A stretch of DNA of 64,000 nt from BCD1 sp942492125. Lineage in GTDB: Bacteria > Bacteroidota > Bacteroidia > Chitinophagales > Saprospiraceae. Shown in pieces: positions 55,685 to 64,000 of this stretch (its first letter is position 1; each line of letters begins with the position of its first letter). A program made the position numbers and the translations under genes. Location of the stretch: the NCBI GenBank assembly GCA_942492125.1, contig CALODM010000036.1, positions 5,203-69,202 on the forward strand. The letters are read 5' to 3'. The notes beneath the pieces are model-generated. The model was not told the DNA's origin, did no database searches, and worked only from the letters and a program-made list of their open reading frames with translations.

Positions 55685-56440
55685 ATGAAAATTTTTTTGA
55701 TTGAAGATGATTTAGATCATGCGGAGCACCTGCAAACACAAATTTTAGATTTGGGAGGAGAGGTTATCGGACCCTTTTCTGAGAACGTCGAAGCCATGGA
55801 GGCCCTCAAAAAAACCGCACCGGATATCGTTGTTTCAAGTATTTTGGAAGAATCGGACACTTTCGATGGAATGGAGATTGCGCGGAGAGCCAAGAATACT
55901 CACGATACTCCTTTTATTTTCATTGTCAAGAACTATGATAAATCCATTTTAAAAAAGGCCAAATCACTACGTCCTGACTATCTCCTTAATAAATGGCCGT
56001 TGAAAGATCAACTTGGAATGGCTATTGACCTCGCCTTTTATATTTTCAACAAACGGAATTCGCAAAATCAAAATAGCAGTCCCATAGGTACAGATCAACT
56101 ACCAGATCCTTTTTTCTTCGTTAAACGAAATGGAAAATATCTGCGGATTTTGGTAAATGAAATTTCTCATCTTAAAGCTGCCGGGAGCCAGACAGAAATA
56201 TTTTCGGAAGATAGCCGGTATGTGGTGTCTTCCAATTTAGGAGATGTGCTCAAGCAAATTTCCAATGAAAATACCTTAATCCAATGCCACAGATCCTATG
56301 CTGTCAATTTGTTCGTGATTTCGAGCTTTGATAATCATTCCATTTATGTCAAAAATAATGGAAAAGAAATAGAAATTCCCATTGGCGAAAGTTTTAGAAA
56401 AAACGTTTTTGACAAAATAAAAATTTTAAAGTCCAAATAG
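55685..56440 (+). CDS. LytTR-family DNA-binding protein with degenerate receiver domain
   Basis: Residues 1-120 have the receiver fold (MKIFLIEDDLDHAEHL with the acidic pair; KAKSLRPDYLLNKWPLKDQL with the lysine). The phospho-acceptor aspartate position is Ser instead (APDIVVSSILEESDTFDG, about residue 55). Residues 140-251 are a LytTR domain (FFFVKRNGKYLRILVNEISH, LIQCHRSYAVNLFV). It therefore probably signals without phosphorylation. No histidine kinase gene lies nearby. It sits upstream of a giant surface protein gene. Confidence 0.87.
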   Translation: MKIFLIEDDLDHAEHLQTQILDLGGEVIGPFSENVEAMEALKKTAPDIVVSSILEESDTFDGMEIARRAKNTHDTPFIFIVKNYDKSILKKAKSLRPDYLLNKWPLKDQLGMAIDLAFYIFNKRNSQNQNSSPIGTDQLPDPFFFVKRNGKYLRILVNEISHLKAAGSQTEIFSEDSRYVVSSNLGDVLKQISNENTLIQCHRSYAVNLFVISSFDNHSIYVKNNGKEIEIPIGESFRKNVFDKIKILKSK

Positions 56441-56954
56441 ATTGAAATACTTTAATTTCAAAATTAAAGATCTTTCCTTATTGCTTTAGTTTCTGAAAAA
56501 TCCTGTTCAAAAGGAAAATATCCACCTCCGGAAGGAACTCAATTTTAGCATATTATTAATCAGTAATTTTCTAGGAAATGACCTAAATCAGTGTCAGGTT
56601 CCTTTTTTGGGGAATAGTACCTGGCTGCTCAGATGTTTTGAGTAAGGTGAAAAATAACAAATTATAATTCATGAATGATTTAGTAATTATCTCAATTACT
56701 ATTGCAGCTGTTTCTTTGTGGAATGGTCTGTGTCAGCTCAGAAATTTACCTCAAAAGTATCAACACTTCCTGAGGGGAAATTTCATCCTGAATATCCTGC
56801 CGATGCATTTTTTCCCGGTAAGGCTCGTCTCGGGTAATTCCGGGTTTACCTATAGTTTTTCAAATATTAAATATACAACCTCAACAATTGAACCTATTGC
56901 TTCCGCCTGGTTCGGGAGTAACTGGTTTGATAAATGTCCTAAAATCAACCTTGT
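56441..56954. other. Intergenic region before the giant surface protein
   Basis: 514 bp. A 95-codon frame at 56671-56958 with one hydrophobic stretch has no supporting signals, and I do not call it a gene. Confidence 0.4.
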
Positions 56955-59900
56955 ATGAACCTACCAACTTTACAATTTGTCAAGTCCGTTTCGGAGCGTT
57001 CTTTAATGATTTCATTTTTACTCGTTTCGGTTTTGTTTACCGCACAGGCCAATGGCCCGAAGGATATATCCGGCAATGATGATGTCGTTTTATCTGCCGG
57101 GGATATGGAGAGTGAAAGCGAATGGTCCCTGGGCAGCATCCTGTATGATCTGCCTTTTTATTCAAATACCCAGGTAGAGGGACTATCCCCCTTATCGCCT
57201 CCACCGGACGACATTACCTGTCCGCCGAATGTGGTTAAAAATACCATTACGTCGGCTTGTTTTGCCTCGCATTCCTGGTCAACGCCAATTCCAGGAGCAG
57301 GTAATCACCTGCAACTTTTTTTTGATGGTATTTCCGAGGAACATGACCTTGACGAGAATGGATTGGCGACTAATTCTGGGATTTTTGCTACAGGAACAAC
57401 AACGGTGACTTTTGAAGAACATGATGCCTCGCATAATCTGGTGAGTAGTTGTTCATTCACTAGTTGAAGTAAGAGATAATGTCGACCCAACTTTTTCCAA
57501 TTGTCCTGCGGATATTGAAGTGAATGATCTAGATGACAATTGTAATGAACAGGTTTCATGGGGAACTATATCATGGGATGATAATTGTTCGAGTACTGTA
57601 ACCAGTAATTTTGTATCGGGTAACGTTTTCAATGTGGGAACAACAGTTGTTACCTATACCAATTCAGATGGTTCATCTTATAGTAATGATGCTGTGTGTA
57701 GTTTTAATGTAACTGTTGTTGACGTTACAGATCCCGTTATTTCCTGCCCGGGAAATACTTCGAAGAATATCACTTCCGGGGAATGTTTTTATACTATTTC
57801 CGGAACTGAATTTGATGCCACCGCTACGGATAATTGTGGAACATTGGTATATGCTTATATTCTTTCAGGAGCCACTACAGGCACCAACTATGGAAGTCTC
57901 GATGGCGTTAATCTGAATTTGGGTACGACCACAATTTCATGGTCAGCAGACGATGGGGAAAATATAGTGATGTGTAGTTTTGATGTAGAGGTGGTCGATA
58001 ATGAAAGTCCGGTAGCTATTTGTCCAGCACCACCAACTGTTGAGTTGGATGGCACAGGCAATGGCTCGCTTTCCGTAAATGCTTTGGCAGGTAACAGTAC
58101 AGATAATTGCAGTATTGCCTCTGAAACCAGTCCGGCTACGGCCTTTGATTGTGACGACATTGGTACTCAGCAGGTTATGTTGACCGTAGAGGATGATGCG
58201 GGACTTACTAATTCTATCATGTGCGATGTAGAAGTTGAAGGGTCGGTGAAGAATAATACTCAAACTACTTCGTATTGTTCTCTTCAAGATGCGATTGATG
58301 ATGCCAATTTTGGTGATGTTATTCAATTGACAGATGATCTAGCGGAAGGTCTGGTAGAGGTAACTGAAAAAGTATTTATTAATGGAGATGGATATACCAT
58401 AACCTCAACTTCTCCTACTTATGGAATTTCCATTCAAAATGTCGAAGTTACTATCGAGGATTTGAATGTTGAAACTGCAGGTACTTTTGGAATTCACCAA
58501 AGCCCTGGAATGGATGACCTTCTTCTTGACAATGTAACTGTAGATAATTGTGGTGGAACAGGTATCGCATTAAACTGTTCAACCAATATAACCTTAAAAG
58601 ACATTACCTCAACCAATAATGGAGGCAATGGTGTTTCCATTACCGATTGTCATAATGTAACTATTGAAAATATAACTACAAGTGGTAATGAATTTTCACC
58701 GGGTGGTTTTGGTGCTGGGGTTGGAATTTTCTTCCAGTAGTGGGGATCTACTGTAACTCTCGTGGTTCAAGTGGAATAACTTTCATTCCTCCTATTAATA
58801 TAACGTGAAACTCCTGCAGTCTATGAGGAAGTTGACCCTGCTGGAGTAGGTACAATTACCTGGTGACATTTACCCTGCCAGGTTATACGCACTTTGTAGG
58901 AATAGGAACTTCAAAATTCTACCACACCAGCTTATTAGATGCTTTAGCCGCAGCAGACCAGACATCTATTGGCAGATCCGAATTATATTACCCAATTACC
59001 TATGTGGAAGAAATAGCTACAGGCGATCACTGGGTCGCACCTAAAAATGCAGCAACAGTAAATATGTCTATCCAGGCGGCGATAGATTTTGCAACTCCAG
59101 GTATTACTGTAAATGTTTATGATGGTACGTATGACGAGTCTATAACCATAGACAAAGATGGTATTTCACTGGATGGTGAGTCAAAAACTGGTGTAATACT
59201 GGATGGAAGCAGTCAGCGCTGGTCCATATATGATTGACGTTGAGGCCAATGACGTAAGTCTTAGCAACTTTACAATAGAAGGTGGAAGTGCAGGCCCATT
59301 ATCACCCGGATCAATCGTATTTGGTATTCGAGTAAGTCCTGGCTTTTATGGTTTTAGTGCAGATGAAATAGTAGCGAACAATTGTAATCAGAATGGTCTT
59401 GCACTGTCAGGTGTAGATGATAATTCTGGTTCCAACCCCAATATGATTTCAAACTTTTCGGGTACGGGTAACTTACTCTATACCATTGGAATTGCAAGTT
59501 CAGTAGGTGTTACTGTTGATGAAGTTTCGGGAGATAATATTGGTCTTTACGAGGGCTATGGTGGCTATACGCAGCCGATGTCAGATGTGGTGTTTACCAA
59601 TATGACGCTCGCGGGTGGTTTTGTGATTCAAAAGAACCCTGTTGCACTATTAATAACGTACACAACAGCTGATAATACAGATGCAGATTATAACGCAAGT
59701 GCGGGAGTCATTGTGCCAGCAGAATTCGACCATGGCTACCACGCCAGCTTTTCAGGAGTACCACTAGTTCCTGGAGGTAATGTTGACAATGTATACCTTG
59801 TTCAGGAAGCATTTATTCCAACGGCGATTAATTTGACACAAAATGGGCCATACCCGGTTGACGATGAAGCCGTGCGTGATTTATCACTAGGACAGTGGGA

Positions 59901-62900
59901 AGTGTCACAGTCAGCAGCAGCGCCTGTTTATGCACTTACCATTCAGGAAGCGGTCGATATTGCCGCTAGTGGTGATGTTATTGCCGTATTTGAAGGAACG
60001 TATGATGATTCTGTTACCATAAACAAAGCCTTAACCCTTATCGGTCCAAACGCAGGTATAGCTTGTGGCAGCAGGGTAGCAGAAGCTATTTTAGCCCCAA
60101 CAGCCGGCACCCCGGTAACGATAACAGCAGATGGTGTATCGTTGAATGGATTTGAGATTACTGCTCCAGACGCATACTATGCGGTTAATTTAGGAAGCAC
60201 CTCAAACACAACAGTATCCTTTAACAACATCCATGATATTGGAACCACCCCAACAGGTGGAGGAAATGTACACGCAATCGTTTATAGTGTTGGGTCATCA
60301 AATTCAACTACCGTAGCCATTACGGACAACTGCTTAAATAATATTTCTAGCAGTGCATTAAGCGGATTTAGCGCAAGTGCGATTGGTATTTTACAATCAA
60401 CTTCAACGGGCGTTTTAGATGGGATCAGCATCATGCGCAACGCCATCAGCAATGTAAATGTAAATACAGGCACTTGGCCAACAGGTAAGATTGCATATGG
60501 TATCCAGATAAATGTAGCAGGCGGAAGCGGATTTGCCTCAAGTACCGGTAACGCGAAAAATGCAGTGGTTAGCTTTAATACGATCACAGATGTTGAAGGC
60601 TACATTGCAACAGGTATTGCATTAGAAGGTAATACCGAGGATGCGATCATAATACGCAATGAGGTTACCAACCTAACAGCTTATAAGTTAGCCAACCGCG
60701 CAGGTGGAGGTTTTGACTTGAATGGTTTGAAGTTTGAGAATAACAAGTATGTAGGAACAGTAACGGTAGAGAACAATAGTTTTGATGCCAGTACTTTTAC
60801 CCATAATGGAACGCCTGGATTAGGTTACGCAGTAGCGAACTATGTACTCGAAGCAGATGGCGGAGTAGCATCATTGAGCTGTAACTGGTACGGTTCAGCA
60901 GACTACGGAGAGCTTGTGGTTGATTATAATGCCGCACCAGCACCCACAGGAAAGATCTTTAACAAAGACGGAGCAGGAACTTCGTTTATTTCATACTTGA
61001 CAAATAGCACGATAGATTCCGGAGCAGGAGGTTACAGTTGTTCAGGTGCACATGCCACTGCAACATCATTAAATGTAGCCTACACTGCAGCATCAGAAAA
61101 CATCGTAGTGACCTTTAATGTGGCTAACAACTCGGTAGCGGAGTACCCAATTCCGGGCTTAAACCCAACAGTGCCAGCAGATCAAATAGAAATTGCCAAT
61201 AAATATGTGGCTTTGCAAACAGCTCTGTTAACTGGAACGCCAGCACAGGTAGAAGCAGCAGCTTTAGACCTGGGAGATGATATCATCACCGAGTATTTCT
61301 ATATGGATGGTGTAAATGAAGTATATCTTCAAACAGCAGGTGCATCAGATTTAATCAAGAACAAGTATTGGGATCAGTATTTAAATAATTCAACAACATC
61401 AACAGCTTATCCAAACTTTGGAACAAACTTGTTTGTAGTGCCAACGGGCCCATACAGCACAAGCACGAATCCGTTAACAGGAACTGTAGCCAGTGACTGG
61501 TTATCACCGGTATATGGTAAAGACCTACACGTCCGTGTAACGGTAATACATAACGGCAATGTTGACATTAAAACGGAAACTGTGGCTATTGGGTTAGGCC
61601 CGGTACGGGTGTATTCCGATCTGGCTGAGACCACACTTGTAAGCAGTCACATCTCCATTCAGGCTGCCATCGACGCAGCGACTACAATGGATGGCTATGT
61701 CGTGCGGGTAGATCCTGGAACGTATGTCGAGGATATCGTAGTCAATAAACCATTGACTATCCGCGGGCCAAATGCCGATAATTGTGCAAATGGAGCACGG
61801 GTCGATGAAGCTATTATTCACCCTCATACTTCTACTCCTTTTGGGAAGATTATCAAAGTTCAGGCGAGTAATGTTACCGTTGAGGGATTCTAATTGATGG
61901 AGATAACCCTGGTCTAACCAGCGGGATCGTTGGAACCAACGGAGCTGACCTCGATGCGGCCGAAGCAGTTACTGTTTATGTCGATAATGTCAACAATCTG
62001 ATCGTACAGAACAATATTATCCAAAATCTCACCTATTTTGGGGTAACTGTGTTTGGGGCCTCCTATAATGCACCATCAACTTCAGGACACCTTGTTTTTT
62101 GCAATAAAATCCAGGATATGGGAACTTACCTGGATCCAAATGATGATATCAATTACTGGGGTGGAGGTGTGTTGATCTACAACGATCAATATACGCGGGT
62201 TGCACTAAATACCATGACCAATGTGCGCATTGGCGTTCAAACAGGTAACTTCCATAATGCTAACCCAGGAACAGGTAATTTTCAGGTTATAGGTTACAAT
62301 ACTATTGAAGCACGTCGCGGGAGGTATTTTCTATAACTTACACAGGGCCCGATGTAACGCCTTAACCCTTGCCGATAATACGATCACTGCATTGGATGAT
62401 CCTAATGTGACGCAATGGGATGGAATTCTGTTGTCTTCTCTGTCGGATGCAGTTGGTTCTCTCATAACCAATAATATTGATGGTTCGGGGGTTACGGTAC
62501 CTTCACAAGGTTACGAGGTCTGGAATGTCAAAGATGATGCCGCTGTTTCCATCTATGGAGGAACAGTAGAGAATGTAGATATCGGACTTTTTCTAAATAA
62601 CTATGAGGGATATAATTCGGATGCGGGTAATGGAGCTCATGCAGTCGTAGAATTCGTTGACTTTTCACCCAACGATTCAGGTACAGGTATTCATCTTTTG
62701 GACAGCCCCTCCAGTACAGCTCATGCAGATGTAAGACTTACGGTAGGTGCAGGTGTAACGGTAACGGGTGGTACGGACGGACTTGTCATTGAAAATGAAA
62801 ATGCAGCTCTGGTCGATGTACCAACCGCCGATGGTTATACAGATGCCAATGACCTTGAATTGAACGGACAAACAGGTGATTACATCAAATTGATCAATAA

Positions 62901-64000
62901 TGCCTTTGATGTGGATGGAAGAGCAGTGACCTTTGATGGTGATCTGATCAACGCAACAACGCGGGCAGCCATTGAGGCCAAGGTATACCACCAGGCTGAT
63001 GACCCGGCCTTGGGGCTAGTGATTCCATTGATCCCATGTGATGGTCCTGAGCAGGTGACCAATACCAACACCGGGGAATATTTTTGTACGATCCAGGAGG
63101 CTATTGATGATCCGGAGACCTTGACAGGACATACGCTTGAGGTTTCTGCAGGTACTTATGATGAGAATGTTGTTGTCAATAAAGGAATTACGCTTTTAGG
63201 TGCTAATGCAAATGAATCTTGTACCGGATCAAGAGGTACAGAGTCGATTATTGCCCCTTCAAGTGGTTTGCCGATCCAGGTTACAGCTGATGGAGTTACG
63301 ATAAATGGTTTTGAAATAACAACTCCAGGCGCTGCCTATGCCATCGTTTGTGGAAACACCTCTGATCTTAATATCTCATTCAATAACATCCATGACTTAG
63401 GCGGTACAGTCTCAGGAAGCAATGTCCATGCCATTAATTATACTTTGGCTAATGGTTCTGCTACCAACAATGTGGCCATTACGGATAACTGTTTTGACGT
63501 GATCAGCAGCTCGTCGCTCACAGAAAAGAGCGCGAGTGCTATAGGATTCCTACAGTCTACTTCTACCGGAGTCCTTACTGGTTTGTCCATTGAGCGTAAC
63601 ACCATAAATAATGTCCAGGTAAATACCGGCAACTGGCCAACTGGAAAAATTGCATATGGTATTCAGTTGAATGCCGGAAGTGCTAATTATTTGACAACAG
63701 ATGGAAAGATAGTTGATGCAACGATCAGGAACAATGAAATTTCCAATCTTAGCGGGTTTATCTCCACAGGCATTGGATTGGAAGGTAATACCGAAAATGC
63801 GGTTGTCGAAAATAATCTGGTTACAGCCTTGTCAGGCAGAAAACTGGGAGACAGGTCTGGAGGCGGTTATGATCTTCAAGCGCTTAAGTTTGAAAGCAAC
63901 AGGTACGTTGGAACCTGTACAGTTAAAAATAACAGTTTCGAAGCGAATACTTTTGTTCATGACGGAACACCAGGACTTGGATATGCCATTGCGAATTATG
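56955..64000 (+). pseudogene. Giant HYR/right-handed beta-helix surface protein, frame broken, running off the window
   Basis: A continuous protein can be followed from 56955 (MNLPTLQFVKSVSERSLMIS, signal peptide to FTAQA) to the end of the window. Frame changes lie near 57463, 58735-58863, 59213, 61888 and 62318. The order is three HYR-like modules (ITCPPNVVKN; FSNCPADIEVNDLDDNCNEQ; VTDPVISCPGNTSKNITSGE), a cadherin-like BIG turn (SPVAICPAPPTVELDGTGNG), then beta-helix modules each opening with a SxQxAID motif (CSLQDAIDDA, MSIQAAIDFA, LTIQEAVDIA, ISIQAAIDAA, CTIQEAIDDP) and followed by a TYDxxVxxxKxLTLxG turn. The last module, from about 63061, is a ~310-residue copy of the one at 59914. Beta-helix folds occur in pectate-lyase-like and adhesive proteins. 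The C-terminus is outside the window. Confidence 0.75.

Noticed and set aside
56671..56958. 95-codon frame before the giant surface protein
   Set aside because: Only a single hydrophobic stretch at the start; its end overlaps the true start at 56955 and no other support was found.
1..64000. Programmed frameshifting or recoding as the cause of the many frame breaks
   Set aside because: The breaks hit unrelated genes, go in both directions and lack a common slippery heptamer plus structure; homopolymer indels fit better. The TAA at 5280 is the only candidate for readthrough.

Overview
The window looks like a chromosomal segment from a Bacteroidota bacterium, most likely of the Saprospiria (Lewinella/Haliscomenobacter-like). 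The evidence is the many secreted proteins ending in type IX secretion (T9SS) C-terminal sorting domains, a CHU_C/type B sorting domain, a DUF6427-like membrane protein, a TonB-dependent receptor with a carboxypeptidase-regulatory-like domain, a subtilase, TPR-CHAT proteins, and TAnnTTTG-type -7 promoter boxes. No rRNA, tRNA or CRISPR array was seen.

Layout. 1-7782 (minus strand) is a compact cluster of redox genes. In transcription order it holds a membrane b-type cytochrome-like protein, a membrane-anchored ferredoxin/flavin pyridine-nucleotide oxidoreductase, a ~23-heme c-type cytochrome, a 13-heme c-type cytochrome, an SH3-like/outer-membrane beta-barrel protein, an NrfJ/OB-like lipoprotein, and the 5' end of another SPHG-type cytochrome-like secreted protein running off the left edge. 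Together these could carry electrons from NAD(P)H across the inner membrane, through the periplasm and to the outer membrane. This is my main candidate for an undescribed system. 7.9-21.9 kb holds a dockerin-like secreted protein, an unknown cytoplasmic protein, a TonB-dependent receptor, MarR and Lrp regulators, a DUF4442 hotdog protein, a C-terminal processing protease, a c-type cytochrome lipoprotein, a DsbD-type reductase with a doubled N-terminal domain, and a DUF6427 membrane protein. 22-29.5 kb has two large divergent surface proteins (a 12-repeat T9SS protein and a choice-of-anchor L/CHU_C protein). 29.5-42.2 kb has an aldo/keto reductase, a small orphan, a sigma factor/TPR pair, a three-repeat T9SS protein, a lipoprotein, and a subtilase followed directly by an exported TPR-CHAT protease-like protein. 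42.5-49.9 kb has a clan-A glycoside hydrolase, an MFS transporter, a Crp/Fnr regulator, a 14-bp minisatellite and a secreted animal-type heme peroxidase. 50-64 kb has an ECF sigma/anti-sigma-like/DUF4097-like operon, a decayed IS982-family element, a FAD-dependent reductase with a ruined N-terminus, a LytTR protein with a degenerate receiver, and a giant HYR/beta-helix surface protein that leaves the window on the right.

A pervasive feature is broken reading frames. More than twenty places need a one-base shift, or in one case replacement of a stop codon, to restore an obvious protein. Many sit in or beside homopolymers, and they cluster at 1-9.4 kb, 17-22 kb and 50-62.3 kb. I read most of these as sequence error in a draft or metagenomic assembly rather than biology, except in the IS982 remnant, which also carries substitutions. 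Where a gene is recoverable I give the whole gene and say where it breaks.
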